Shown: positions 26,305 through 35,360 of the stretch, piece after piece
Position numbering within the stretch: position 1 is the stretch's first letter
Layout: the number at the start of each line of letters is the position of its first letter
Source of the DNA: Nitrospirota bacterium
GTDB lineage: Bacteria; Nitrospirota; Nitrospiria; Nitrospirales; Nitrospiraceae
DNA: 36,926 bases
Assembly: GCA_018971525.1 (NCBI GenBank)
Contig: JAGXAR010000034.1
Location: 1 to 36,926, forward strand
Direction: 5' to 3'
Program-made: the position numbers and the translations under genes
The notes under the pieces: generated by a model
Database searches by the model: none
What the model saw: the letters and a program-made list of their open reading frames with translations, nothing else
Told to the model about the DNA's origin: nothing

Positions 26305-27150
26305 TCATGCCTGACGAAGGAACCGGGGTTTGTCTCTCGCGGACACCATCTTAACCAGGTCCCGCACAGACAAGAGGCCTACGATCTTGTTGTCTTCCGT
26401 CACGGCGAGGTGGCGAATCCGTTGTTCGGCCATGAGCCGACTGGCGTCGCGAACGGTACGGTTAATGTCGATTTGAATCAGGGGGAAATTCATCACAGAC
26501 CCGACGCGGGTGCTGCTCGCAGGGAGACGGGAAGCGATCCCTTTCCTCACCATGTCGGTCTCGGTCACGATACCGACCATTTCTCCAGCCTCAAGCACGA
26601 GGAGCGAACCTATCCGCTTCTCAGCCATGATCTGCGCCGCCTCCAGCACCGTCCGTTCACTCGCAATGGTCTCCATCGTCGTTCGCATGAGCACGCTGAG
26701 GGGCCGGTAGACGTTGTCGAGGTCACGGATGGGGCCTCCTTCTGAGTCGACAAAGTAGCGCGCGAGGTCTCGGACTGAAATCACCCCGACGATTTCCTCA
26801 TCCTCCGAGACACACAGGTACCGTACATGGCTCGACTCCATAAGATGGCTCGCATCCAGCATCGGACGGTCAGATGCAATCGTCAGCAGCGGGCTGGTCA
26901 TGATCTGGTCTACCGTAATAAGAGACGGATCCATCCCTTTGGCGAGCACCTTCTGAATCAGGTCCGTCTCAGTCACAATCCCCGACTTACGGGACATGCG
27001 ACCCTCTGCATCGGTCGACTCTACCAAGAGGGAACCAAGCTGTTGTCCCTTCATACGCTCGGCGGCTTCTACAATTGTGGCGCCGGGATGGATGACCTCC
27101 AAATACCGGTGCATGAAATGTCCTACCGTGCCTCCCGACTGTCCACTCAT
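26305..27150 (-). CDS. Four-CBS-domain regulatory protein
   Basis: 281 aa. Four CBS units form two Bateman modules: residues about 10-75 (PGATIVEAAERMKGQQLGSL), 80-135 (MTSPLLTIASDRPMLDASHL), 155-210 (ETIASERTVLEAAQIMAEKR) and 220-275 (NFPLIQIDINRTVRDASRLM), each ending with a G(I/V)V/S(V/E)(T/R)D-type strand such as GIVTETD or GVISVRD. CBS modules bind adenosine nucleotides and report energy state. No enzymatic domain is attached. It is transcribed away from cpgS and heads the minus-strand stress block. Confidence 0.88.
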   Translation of the reverse strand: MSGQSGGTVGHFMHRYLEVIHPGATIVEAAERMKGQQLGSLLVESTDAEGRMSRKSGIVTETDLIQKVLAKGMDPSLITVDQIMTSPLLTIASDRPMLDASHLMESSHVRYLCVSEDEEIVGVISVRDLARYFVDSEGGPIRDLDNVYRPLSVLMRTTMETIASERTVLEAAQIMAEKRIGSLLVLEAGEMVGIVTETDMVRKGIASRLPASSTRVGSVMNFPLIQIDINRTVRDASRLMAEQRIRHLAVTEDNKIVGLLSVRDLVKMVSARDKPRFLRQA

Positions 27151-27447
27151 AGACGTCCCTTTCCTTCCTGAGACCTCAGGCTTCCTTCCCGCTGTGCTTC
27201 ATCACCCTCTGTGAGCCTAGATCGTTCATGAATGGGGCGAACTTATCATGATTGACTGCATATGGCGAGCCAAGGCAGCGCTCTTGGAGAGCAGAGAATC
27301 TTCTGTAAATTGCTGGTGGAAACAAGAGGGTACATGCACTCTGCAAGGCCGGTGCGCACGAAGGAAATCCGGAAAGGGCAAGGTGCCACACCTCCGAGGA
27401 TGGAGGTTGCGGTAAATGGCTACAGTGGGAGGGGATGGGGGGGTGAT

Positions 27448-27513
27448 GATCTTTTGTGCTCGCGCAACGCGCGCCCTGAGAAGGGCCTCGTTGGACGCGC
27501 GAGGTGGAAGATC
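27448..27513 (+). ncRNA. Long structured stem-loop upstream of cpgS
   Basis: Nested arms pair in order: GATCTT/AAGATC (27448-27453 and 27508-27513), then four positions pairing only as G-U if the plus strand is RNA, then CTCGCGC/GCGCGAG (27459-27465 and 27497-27503), AACG/CGTT, and GCCCT/AGGGC closed by a GAGA tetraloop. The GNRA-type loop and G-U pairs that work only on plus-strand RNA suggest a transcribed element, perhaps a 5' leader or small RNA, about 225 nt before cpgS. No known riboswitch is recognised. Confidence 0.4.
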
Positions 27514-27595
27514 AATCAGCCCCCATCCCTGAAGAGGGCACGAGCGAGCTTGGAAGGATCATGTAGGCGGAAGGTGGTCGCTCGATGCGCTCAGT

Positions 27596-27619
27596 GGGAG
27601 GCCATTTAGGCCACCTCCC
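27596..27619 (+). other. Second hairpin in the cpgS leader
   Basis: GGGAGG (27596-27601) pairs with CCTCCC (27614-27619), with an inner CC/GG step and a short loop. It follows the larger stem-loop by about 80 nt. It might be part of the same leader. Confidence 0.3.
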
Positions 27620-27736
27620 CGCAGAAGGAGGCATCACTGTTGCTTTGTTATCGGGGGAGGAGTTCCGGCCTGTCAGAAACAGGTTGCTACAGCTCTGCCG
27701 TTTCACCGATGGTCTTGGTTGGCTGAGAGCACTGCT

Positions 27737-29098
27737 ATGCATGTTACTACCGTGCTGATCATGGGAGCGGCCGGCCGCGATTTCCACAACTTCAACGTGG
27801 TGTTTCGCGATCATCCTGAGTATCTGGTTGTCGCCTTCACTGCGGCGCAGATTCCCAACATTGCGGAGCGTCGCTATCCCCCGGAGCTAGCCGGCTCCTT
27901 GTATCCACAGGGCATTCCTATTCATCCCGAGGATGAACTCGAGTCTCTGATCGCGACGCATAAGATCGAGCAGGTTATTTTCGCCTACAGCGATATATCC
28001 CACGAAGACGTGATGCATCAGGCGTCGCGGGTATTGGCTGCGGGGGCGGACTTCAGCCTTTTGGGCGGGCGCCGAACCATGCTCTCTGCGAAGAAGCCCG
28101 TGGTGTCAGTCTGCGCAGTCAGGACAGGAGCGGGAAAGAGTCCGGCGACCCGCAGGATTGCGTCGCTGCTGTGCGAGGAAGGGCTCCGCGTTGCGGTCAT
28201 CCGACATCCCATGCCCTACGGGGATTTGGCCAAACAAGCGGTGCAGCGCTTCTCCTGTCTCGACGACCTCCGCGCGGCCGACTGCACGGTCGAGGAGATG
28301 GAGGAATACGAGCCGCATATTCGGGAAGGACACGTGGTCTTTGCGGGCGTGGATTATGAACGAGTCCTGCGGGAGGCAGAACGAGAAGCAGACGTGCTTG
28401 TGTGGGACGGCGGCAATAACGATGTGCCCTTCTTCGTGTCCGACCTGGAGATTGTCCTCGTCGATCCACACCGGGCCGGCCATGAACGGACCTATTTCCC
28501 GGGCGAGGTCAACCTCCTCCGTGCCGATGTCCTTGTCCTCACCAAGATGGACACGGCGAGCCAGGAACAGGTTCACGTAGTGCAGGCGAACATGCGGCAG
28601 TTCAATCCGAAGGCATCGGTCCTCGAAACGGCGATGCCGGTCACGGTCGATCATCCACATCTGATCAAGGGAAAGCGGGTGCTCGTCATCGAGGATGGCC
28701 CGACGCTCACCCACGGAGGCATGAGTTTCGGCGCGGGTGTTCTTGCAGCCAAGCAACAGGGAGCCAGGGAGTTAGTCGATCCCAGACCCTATGCAGTCGG
28801 GACAATCCAGCAGACCTTCGTCCAGTACCCCCATATCGGCACGGTGCTTCCAGCCATGGGCTATGGTGCGACACAGGTCCGGGAGTTGGAAGAAACCATC
28901 AACCGTGTTCCGTGCGATGTTGTCCTGATCGCGACACCGGTTGACTTGCGCCGAATCATGTCTATCACACAGCCGACCTGCCGGGTGATGTATAGCCTGG
29001 TAGAACAAGGTAGGCCCGGTCTGAGGGATGTATTGCAGGGTATCATTCTCAAAGCAAAAAGGGATGAATCCTCTTTACGCCGGGTGTCTCTCACGTAG
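27737..29098 (+). CDS. cpgS: Cyclic 2,3-diphosphoglycerate synthetase-like protein
   Basis: ATG 27737 is chosen over TTG 27719. The product is 453 aa. The N-terminus VTTVLIMGAAGRDFHNFNVV is a Rossmann-like start, followed by IFAYSDISHEDV. The P-loop is degenerate: SVCAVRTGAGKSPATRRIA. Further motifs are VLVWDGGNNDVPFF, VLVDPHRAGHE and VLVLTKMDTA, as in SIMIBI-class GTPases. The family closes 2,3-bisphosphoglycerate to its cyclic form using ATP, a thermoprotectant first studied in methanogenic archaea. Whether this bacterial protein makes that compound is unknown. Confidence 0.75.
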   Translation: MHVTTVLIMGAAGRDFHNFNVVFRDHPEYLVVAFTAAQIPNIAERRYPPELAGSLYPQGIPIHPEDELESLIATHKIEQVIFAYSDISHEDVMHQASRVLAAGADFSLLGGRRTMLSAKKPVVSVCAVRTGAGKSPATRRIASLLCEEGLRVAVIRHPMPYGDLAKQAVQRFSCLDDLRAADCTVEEMEEYEPHIREGHVVFAGVDYERVLREAEREADVLVWDGGNNDVPFFVSDLEIVLVDPHRAGHERTYFPGEVNLLRADVLVLTKMDTASQEQVHVVQANMRQFNPKASVLETAMPVTVDHPHLIKGKRVLVIEDGPTLTHGGMSFGAGVLAAKQQGARELVDPRPYAVGTIQQTFVQYPHIGTVLPAMGYGATQVRELEETINRVPCDVVLIATPVDLRRIMSITQPTCRVMYSLVEQGRPGLRDVLQGIILKAKRDESSLRRVSLT

Positions 29099-29116
29099 TC
29101 GAAGAGGGCGAAAGCT

Positions 29117-29356
29117 ATGAAAGGAACGGTGACGACAAAAGCGAATCAAGGCAAGAAGCAGGCGCTCGATTGCTGCCACCGGTGCGGCGGGTTAATGGTG
29201 TCGGAGTTCTCTGCTGACACCGGGACGGTGGAATGGCGCTGTGTGATGTGTGGTGAGCGGGTCGATCAGGTGATTCTGGCCCACCGTCAACACCACGAAG
29301 CGCGACAAGAAGCCGACCAGTTGTTCGCCGTGTCAAGCCACGCCCGCTTGAATTAG
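29117..29356 (+). CDS. Small Zn-ribbon protein (CHRC/CVMC)
   Basis: 79 aa. Two CxxC knuckles, at residues 20-23 (CHRCGGLMV) and 42-45 (CVMCGERVDQVIL), form one zinc ribbon. The order and spacing match the protein at 4526-4795, where CSRCRGLM and CLVCGEIVDPVI are found, so they are paralogues. An acidic-basic tail follows. It lies 18 nt after cpgS on the same strand. Its function is unknown; recurring with stress genes suggests a regulatory or nucleic-acid role. Confidence 0.7.
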   Translation: MKGTVTTKANQGKKQALDCCHRCGGLMVSEFSADTGTVEWRCVMCGERVDQVILAHRQHHEARQEADQLFAVSSHARLN

Positions 29357-29901
29357 CGGATAGTCAAGACGTCCACCAGCGTTCAACCTTGACCTCAGCC
29401 CATGCCAGAGGGGGCGTCTTGGGGTTCCAGGGGTGGGTGAGAAGATTGGGTTTGTTTGGAAGAGGGGATTTTGGTGTCTCTGACGACACGAAAATCCCCT
29501 CTTCGTTTCAGGGTGCGAGAATAGTTGTTCAAGCGTCCTATCGCGGCTTTGCAATCCACCGACCAGCCGGTTTCATCCCCGCAAAGAACTTGAATCGAGA
29601 GATCTTGCCGTTCGTTGCCTCGGTCCGTCCTCCTTGCCAAAGAGAGGCTGACGCAGGTCAGTGCGAGTCGATCGAGGCGTTCCGCAACAACACAGGGGCT
29701 TCAACTGGGGAGGAAGGCGACAGGAGTCTAGGCTGGAAGGGACTCGAGAAGCCGTACGTTCATCTGTTCCCTGGTAGGAGAAGACCGCGCCTCGTCTCAT
29801 CTCATCTCACCCGCGAGGCCTATTCATTGCTTACTAGGCTTGCAAGGGGAAGGTGTGACCGCAACCTGATTATTCAGCAGTTAAGTAGGTCAGAGTGGAT
29901 T
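29357..29901. other. Gap before polX
   Basis: About 545 nt. The polX frame is open back to 29389 but the added residues have an implausible composition, so no gene is called here. The palindrome at 29459-29504 is the only clear structure. Confidence 0.5.
29459..29504. repeat. 46-nt palindrome
   Basis: GAAGAGGGGATTTT (29459-29472) is the exact reverse complement of 29491-29504. After a one-base mismatch, GTGTC and GACAC pair, leaving a 6-nt loop TCTGAC. The 19 bp of stem is far longer than a typical terminator and lacks a T-run. It could be a terminator variant, a MITE-like or REP-like element, or a structured 5' region of polX mRNA. Confidence 0.6.
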
Positions 29902-31635
29902 ATGCCGGTGCACAACGCCGATATTGCAGCAGTCTTCGATGAAATCGCGGACCTGCTGGAGATTGAAAGCGCCAATCCATTCCGCGTCCGCGCCTATCGC
30001 AATGCCGCCAGGACATTGCGGGATCTCAACCGGGATGTTGCCGCCATGATTGAGCAGGGGGAGGACGTCACGGAACTGCCCGGCATCGGCGAGGACTTGG
30101 CGTCGAAGATCAAAGAGATCATCGAGACTGGCACAGCCGCCATGCTTCAAGAGCATCGCAAAAAGGTGCCGGCGACGCTCACGAACCTGCTCAAAATTCC
30201 AGGCCTTGGGCCGAAACGAGTGAAGGCGCTGTATGACAAGCTCGGCATCCGCACACTGGACGAATTGCGGAATGCAGCGCAGGATGGGCGCGTCAGGTCC
30301 CTGCAAGGGTTTGGAGCAAAGACCGAACAGCACATCCTTGAGCAGTTGAAAGCCAGGACGACCGAAGCGAAGCGTTTCAAACTGGCGATTTCGACCCAAT
30401 ATGCCGAGGCCTTCATCGCGTATTTGAAGGCCTCACCTGGGGTGGGACAGATTGTCGCGGCGGGGAGCTATCGACGAGCCAAGGAAACGATCGGAGACCT
30501 CGACCTCCTGGTCACGACTCGTTTCGGCAGTCCGGTGATCGATCGTTTTGTGTCCTATCCCGAAGTGGAAGAGGTCCTGGCTCACGGCACCACCAAGGCG
30601 AGCGTCCGTCTGGTCTGCCGTCTTCAAGTCGATCTGCGAGTTGTCCCGGAAGCGAGCTACGGTGCCGCCCTCCAATATTTCACGGGGAGCAAGGAGCACA
30701 ACGTGCTGCTTCGCCAATTGGCGCAGCAGCAGGGGCTCAAGATTAATGAGTATGGCGTGTTCAAAGGCGATCAGTCTGTGGCAGGAGCCACAGAGGAATC
30801 CGTCTACGCGGCAGTGGGGCTCCCCTGGATTCCTCCGGAACTGCGGGAAAATCGCGGCGAGATCGAAGCGGCACGGGCAGGCCGCCTGCCGAACCTCGTC
30901 GAGCTCGCCGATCTGAAAGGCGACCTGCATGCCCACACGAAAGCGACGGATGGCAGGAACAGTCTCAAGGAGATGGTGGAGGCGGCGCGTAAGCGCGGGT
31001 ACCAATACCTTGCGATCACCGACCACTCCCGACGTCTGGCGATGGCCCGTGGTCTCGATCCGAAGCGGCTGTTCGAACAACTCGAAGAGATCGATCGTCT
31101 GAATGATGCCTCGCCCGGCTTGACGATACTGAAGGGAATCGAGGTGGACATTCTGGAAGACGGCAGCCTGGATCTTCCCGATGAAGACCTCGGCAGGCTG
31201 GATCTTGTGGTGGGGGCTGTCCATAGTCATTTCAGACTGTCCAAGGAGAAGCAGACCGAGCGGATCTTGCGCGCCATGGACCACCCGTATTTCACCATCC
31301 TGGCTCACCCCAGCGGCCGGCTCATCGATGAACGAGAACCCTATGATGTGGATATGCATCGTCTGATCCGTCATGCGCGCGAACGTGGCTGTGTCTTGGA
31401 AGTGAACGCCCATCCGGTCCGCCTCGATCTGACTGATACGGACTGCCAAATGGCGAAAGACGAGGGGGTCCTGGTGAGCATCAACTCCGACGCTCACAGC
31501 GTCCTGGACTTCGAGAATCTTCGCTATGGTGTCGGCCAAGCTCGCCGGGGGTGGCTGGAGAAGAGCGACGTCTTGAATGCGAGATCCCTGCAATCGTTGC
31601 GTCCGCTGTTGAAGCGCACGATGCTGAGGACGTAA
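29902..31635 (+). CDS. polX: DNA polymerase/3'-5' exonuclease PolX
   Basis: ATG 29902 gives 577 aa, the usual size for the family. Helix-hairpin-helix motifs appear at the start ([17 protein letters not shown], then [20 protein letters not shown]). The Pol X nucleotidyl site is [17 protein letters not shown], and the acidic metal residues are the two Asp there with the later QVDLRVVP. The C-terminal PHP domain has [11 protein letters not shown], then [12 protein letters not shown], and [13 protein letters not shown], and ends with [15 protein letters not shown]. It repairs short gaps and removes 3' ends. Its neighbour RtcA also handles damaged 3' ends, of RNA. Confidence 0.92.
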   Translation: MPVHNADIAAVFDEIADLLEIESANPFRVRAYRNAARTLRDLNRDVAAMIEQGEDVTELPGIGEDLASKIKEIIETGTAAMLQEHRKKVPATLTNLLKIPGLGPKRVKALYDKLGIRTLDELRNAAQDGRVRSLQGFGAKTEQHILEQLKARTTEAKRFKLAISTQYAEAFIAYLKASPGVGQIVAAGSYRRAKETIGDLDLLVTTRFGSPVIDRFVSYPEVEEVLAHGTTKASVRLVCRLQVDLRVVPEASYGAALQYFTGSKEHNVLLRQLAQQQGLKINEYGVFKGDQSVAGATEESVYAAVGLPWIPPELRENRGEIEAARAGRLPNLVELADLKGDLHAHTKATDGRNSLKEMVEAARKRGYQYLAITDHSRRLAMARGLDPKRLFEQLEEIDRLNDASPGLTILKGIEVDILEDGSLDLPDEDLGRLDLVVGAVHSHFRLSKEKQTERILRAMDHPYFTILAHPSGRLIDEREPYDVDMHRLIRHARERGCVLEVNAHPVRLDLTDTDCQMAKDEGVLVSINSDAHSVLDFENLRYGVGQARRGWLEKSDVLNARSLQSLRPLLKRTMLRT

Positions 31636-31672
31636 GACGTGAAATGTGAAACGTGAGAGGTGAAATCGTGAT
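31634..31672. repeat. Intergenic GTGAAA micro-repeats
   Basis: GACGTGAAATGTGAAACGTG and then GAGAGGTGAAATCGTGA: GTGAAA recurs with seven- to eight-base phase between polX and rtcA. It resembles the patches at 16838-16925 and 19064-19100 in position and style. Confidence 0.5.
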
Positions 31673-31737
31673 GGAACAATGGCAGAGTTGAACCGGTTCA
31701 CCTTCTCCCGTCCTGTTGACGCCTCACAGGTCATTGC

Positions 31738-32793
31738 ATGATCGAGGTCGATGGATCGCAGTACTCCGGTAGCGGCACAATCGTGCGCCAGGCGGTCGCC
31801 TTCTCCGCCCTCACCGGGCAGCCCGTCCATATCGTCAATGCACGGACTCGACGGCCCAAGCCCGGCCTGAGGCACCAGCATATTCGTGTGGTGCAGGCCA
31901 TCGGAGAGCTTGTGAATGGAACAGCCGAAGGACTCTCTCCTGGGTCACAAGAGATCGTCTTTCGGCCCGGAACGCTTAGGACCGGCAGACGCTACCTGTG
32001 GGATATCGGTACTGCCGGATCGACAACCATGTTGGGGCTCGGTATTCTCCCGGTGCTGGCCTTTGCGTCGTCGGCTGTGAACGTGGAGTTACGAGGTGGG
32101 CTCTTTCAGGATTACGCTCCATCGGCCTTTCATCTCCAGCACGTCATGCTGCCTCTTCTGCGCCGCATGGGGTTGGAGGTCGAGTTGGTGATGGAGCGGC
32201 CTGGGTATGTTCCGAGAGGGGAAGGCATCGTGGGTCTGGCGGTGCAACCGGTTCGGACGCTGCTTCGCCATCTGAGGATCGAGGAACCAGGACCGGTGAC
32301 GCGTCTGTGGGGCATCGCGCTCTCGTCTCATTTGGCGAAACGAAAAGTGAGCGAACGGATGGCTGATGCCGCACAGGAGGTCTTGGATAGAGCGGGGCAT
32401 AGAGCCGACATCGACGTGCGATACGACCGAAAGTCCCTGCAGCCAGGCGCAGTCTTGGCCTTGTTCGCCGACCTCGGCGAGGGAGTGCGTTTGGGAGCGG
32501 ATCAAGCCGGCGCCTTGAGGCGGACCGCTGAATTCATTGGGAAGCATGTAGCCAAACAGCTCCTCGAGGACATGAAAACCGGGGCCACACTGGACCGGTT
32601 CGCCGCTGACCAGATCATTCCCTTTGCCGCACTCGCGGAAGGAGAAAGCCGATTCCGTGTCGCGGCCGTGACTGATCATCTTCTAACGAACCTGTGGCTG
32701 GCAGAGAAGTTTCTCGGGGTAAGGGGAACGCTCAATGACCATATTCTGTCGATGACCGGCGTCGGGTTCCGGAGAGAGGGACTGGATGCCTGA
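31738..32793 (+). CDS. rtcA: RNA 3'-terminal phosphate cyclase
   Basis: 351 aa. The N-terminal MIEVDGSQYSGSGTIVRQAV and RRPKPGLRHQH are hallmarks of RtcA. LWDIGTAGSTTMLGLGILPV and GGLFQDYAPSAFHLQHVMLP follow. The C-terminal AVTDHLLTNLWLAEKFLG holds the His that is adenylated in the first step of the reaction. This end looks closer to archaeal cyclases than to E. coli RtcA. The enzyme turns an RNA 3'-phosphate into a 2',3'-cyclic phosphate using ATP. No RtcB ligase or RtcR regulator is next to it. Confidence 0.88.
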   Translation: MIEVDGSQYSGSGTIVRQAVAFSALTGQPVHIVNARTRRPKPGLRHQHIRVVQAIGELVNGTAEGLSPGSQEIVFRPGTLRTGRRYLWDIGTAGSTTMLGLGILPVLAFASSAVNVELRGGLFQDYAPSAFHLQHVMLPLLRRMGLEVELVMERPGYVPRGEGIVGLAVQPVRTLLRHLRIEEPGPVTRLWGIALSSHLAKRKVSERMADAAQEVLDRAGHRADIDVRYDRKSLQPGAVLALFADLGEGVRLGADQAGALRRTAEFIGKHVAKQLLEDMKTGATLDRFAADQIIPFAALAEGESRFRVAAVTDHLLTNLWLAEKFLGVRGTLNDHILSMTGVGFRREGLDA

Positions 32794-32823
32794 AGGTTTA
32801 GGGCCAAGACGGGGGGCTTCCGC

Positions 32824-34464
32824 ATGAAGATGACTTTCTATCACCTCACCGGCAGTCCGCGAGGGCGGACCCAGTTCATCGATGCAGACTCCGTGACCTT
32901 CGGGACGGGAGACCAATGCAGAATTACCTTTGACCGGGCCATCGATGTTGCCGTCTACCCCCTCCATGCGGAGCTTACAGTCGAGAATGGGCACCCGATC
33001 ATTCGGGACCGGAGCGGGAAGCGCGCGCTCTTCGTCAACGGCCTGAGGCAGATGGAAGCCCTGCTGCAGGATGGCGATCTGTTGGAGTTTGGAGAACAGG
33101 GTCCCCAGTTGCGGTTTCGCCTCTCATCCGACCAGGCATCCGACAGGAAGTCCTGGCGGACCATTGTTGAGGATTCCCAGGACATTGTAGTTCGCACGCC
33201 GCATACCCGTTATCTCTCGCCGCTGTATCTGGCGCGGCACATTCTCAGAGACATTGTCCTTCACGCGTCGCCGGCCGTGAAAGCGGCAGCGGCGATCGTG
33301 CTGATCGCACCCCTCCTTCTCATCTCCTGGCTGGGTGTCGTCGTGTACCGGGAACACCAGGCCGCAGCCATGTCCGAACGCCGGCTGGCTGAATTGAGCA
33401 GCCAGCTTCAGACCGGGCGACTCACGCAGACCGAACTCGAACAGCGCATCGAACGGGAGCGGGAGGGGGCTGAGGCGCTTCGGCGGCAACAGGAGGGAGA
33501 GATCGCGGCATTGATGGCGAAGTTGAAGGTCATGGAAGCGGCGCGGCAGTCAACGCAAGACACCCGTGCGATCCAACAGCAGCTCAGCGCCATTCGCCAG
33601 TCGCAGAGTTTCGCGGAAGATATTATCCGTCGTTTCGGAGGGAGCGTCGCGTTGTTGCAGGGGGGCTACGGGTTCAAGGAAAAGACGACGGGCCGTCCAC
33701 TCCGTTACCAAGGCCTCGACCAGCTCGGCAATCCTTACGTGGACAAGGACGGGAACGCGCTGGTCACGCTGGAGGGAATCGCCCCTCGCGTGCTCATCTA
33801 CTTTGCGGGGACGGCGTTTCTGGTTGATCGAGCCGGAACCGTCGTCACGAATCGGCATATCGTGCGCATGTGGGAATCATATGAGCCGGCGAAGGAGGTG
33901 ATCGCAGCGGGCTTTGAGCCTGACATGGTTCTATTGAGGCTGTTTTTCCCCGGAGAGGAGACTCCGTACCTCTTAACGGAGGTGACGGTCTCCGACCAAG
34001 TTGATGTTGCGACTCTGCGAATGGATCGCGTTCCAGCGGCCGCCACACCGTTGGTCTTGGCCTCCGGTGTGCCGACTCACGTTGGGGAACCGGTCGTGAT
34101 GTTGAGCTATCCCGGCACCGTGGATACCCTGCTCGCACGGACGGCGCAGTCGATCAGCCAGGCTATTCTTGCCAAGGCCGGCGGTGATCCCGTTCGGTTG
34201 GTCAATGAGGTGGCGCAGAAGAAGTTGATCCGTCCGTTGGCCACACAGGGACATCTCTCGGATGTGTCGCCGGATCTGATCACCTACGAAGCAGCATCGG
34301 CCAGCGGCAGCAGCGGCGCGCCGATTTTCAATCGAGCCGGCACCGTGATCGGCGTCAATCATGCGACGTTGCAACGAGTCGAGGGCGTCCATATGGCGCT
34401 GCCGATTCGATTCGTGGCCGATCTGCTCAATGCGACCCAGCAGCATAACCCGCAACCTCAGTGA
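32824..34464 (+). CDS. FHA domain, transmembrane, trypsin-like protease
   Basis: 546 aa. Residues about 1-100 form an FHA phosphothreonine-binding domain (TFGTGDQCRITFDRAIDVAV, then HAELTVENGHPIIRDRSG and GKRALFVNGLRQ). A single membrane helix around AAAAIVLIAPLLLISWLGVV is followed by a coiled coil rich in Glu, Arg and Gln. The C-terminal half is a trypsin-like serine protease: the His is in VVTNRHIV, the Asp in VDVATLRMD and the Ser in SGSSGAPIFNRAG. The cytoplasmic FHA would sense kinase signalling and the protease acts outside. A PDZ domain is not visible. Confidence 0.8.
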   Translation: MKMTFYHLTGSPRGRTQFIDADSVTFGTGDQCRITFDRAIDVAVYPLHAELTVENGHPIIRDRSGKRALFVNGLRQMEALLQDGDLLEFGEQGPQLRFRLSSDQASDRKSWRTIVEDSQDIVVRTPHTRYLSPLYLARHILRDIVLHASPAVKAAAAIVLIAPLLLISWLGVVVYREHQAAAMSERRLAELSSQLQTGRLTQTELEQRIEREREGAEALRRQQEGEIAALMAKLKVMEAARQSTQDTRAIQQQLSAIRQSQSFAEDIIRRFGGSVALLQGGYGFKEKTTGRPLRYQGLDQLGNPYVDKDGNALVTLEGIAPRVLIYFAGTAFLVDRAGTVVTNRHIVRMWESYEPAKEVIAAGFEPDMVLLRLFFPGEETPYLLTEVTVSDQVDVATLRMDRVPAAATPLVLASGVPTHVGEPVVMLSYPGTVDTLLARTAQSISQAILAKAGGDPVRLVNEVAQKKLIRPLATQGHLSDVSPDLITYEAASASGSSGAPIFNRAGTVIGVNHATLQRVEGVHMALPIRFVADLLNATQQHNPQPQ

Positions 34465-34473
34465 GGAAATCCT

Positions 34474-35346
34474 ATGCGCGTGGTACTGGCCGTTGATGCC
34501 TCGCCCGATTCAAAGAACGCTGCCCAAGTCGTCCGGCACATGAGTGAGCCTCCGGTCCTCGACGTGCTCAACGTCGTGGACGAAGACGCGCTCAAACATG
34601 CCTACATCTCGCCCACGATGCCTGCCGAATATCTGGAGACTTATCGGCGGGAAGTGGCGGAGGTGGCTGAGCAGGTCCTGCATGAGATGAAGGCCGAGCT
34701 GGAGCCCTATTGCCGGCATATCCGGTTGATCGCCGACAGCGGCGATGCGGCGGAAGGCATCATCCTCACGGCGGAGGAATCTCACGCCGATCTCGTGATC
34801 GTCGGTCAGCGGGGCATGACCGCGACCCCGTCGTTCCTGCTGGGAGGCGTCTCTCAGAAAGTGGCGACCTATGCACCCTGTTCCGTGTTGGTCGTGAAAG
34901 AACCGATGGCAAAACTGGATCGGATCCTCGTGGCGATCGATGGATCTGAGGCTGCTCACAAGGCGGTGGAATTTCTCGCGCGGTGCCCCTTCAAAGGCCC
35001 GGTGCAGGCGCTGGTCGTGACGGTATGGCCCTCTCCGAGATCGGAGACATGGGGCATTCCGAGCGGAACGCCTGGTCGGTCTGAACTGAAACGGATGGTG
35101 GAGGACAAGGGGCAGGAACTCCTCCAAAAGATTACCGGCGAATGTGCCAACGAGTCCTACCGGCTCACCACGGAACTGCTCCATGGCGATCCGGCCTTCG
35201 CGATTCTGGATGCCGCAGTCCGTCACCAGGCGCAGCTCATCGTAATCGGTTCACGCGGGATGAAAGCGATCAAGCGATTTTTGCTCGGCAGCGTGTCCGG
35301 AAAAGTCCTGGTTCATGCCTCCTGCTCGGTGCTTATCGTCCGCTAG
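34474..35346 (+). CDS. Tandem-domain universal stress protein
   Basis: 290 aa, starting 9 nt after the protease stop with AGGAAA upstream. Domain one opens MRVVLAVDASPDSKNAAQVV and ends with GQRGMTATPSFLLGGVSQKV and SVLVVKEP. Domain two begins LDRILVAIDGSEAAHKAVEF and ends GSRGMKAIKRFLLGSVSGKV and SVLIVR. Both domains have the G2xG9xG(S/G) ATP-binding signature. It is a paralogue of the Usp at 21649-22506. Confidence 0.9.
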   Translation: MRVVLAVDASPDSKNAAQVVRHMSEPPVLDVLNVVDEDALKHAYISPTMPAEYLETYRREVAEVAEQVLHEMKAELEPYCRHIRLIADSGDAAEGIILTAEESHADLVIVGQRGMTATPSFLLGGVSQKVATYAPCSVLVVKEPMAKLDRILVAIDGSEAAHKAVEFLARCPFKGPVQALVVTVWPSPRSETWGIPSGTPGRSELKRMVEDKGQELLQKITGECANESYRLTTELLHGDPAFAILDAAVRHQAQLIVIGSRGMKAIKRFLLGSVSGKVLVHASCSVLIVR

Positions 35347-35360
35347 GAAAGGGATTACCC

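Larger units (their letters stand above)
27151..27736. other. Divergent intergenic region
   Basis: 586 nt between the divergent CBS and cpgS genes, without a convincing ORF. It must hold promoters for both sides. It contains two hairpin structures, listed separately. Confidence 0.45.

Noticed and set aside
29389-29901. N-terminal extension of PolX
   Set aside because: The frame is open but the extra 171 codons have an improbable composition and span the palindrome. ATG 29902 gives the family's normal length.
35142-35360. Longer malic enzyme start
   Set aside because: It overlaps the universal stress protein gene by over 200 nt. ATG 35361 has a ribosome-binding site and starts the family domain.
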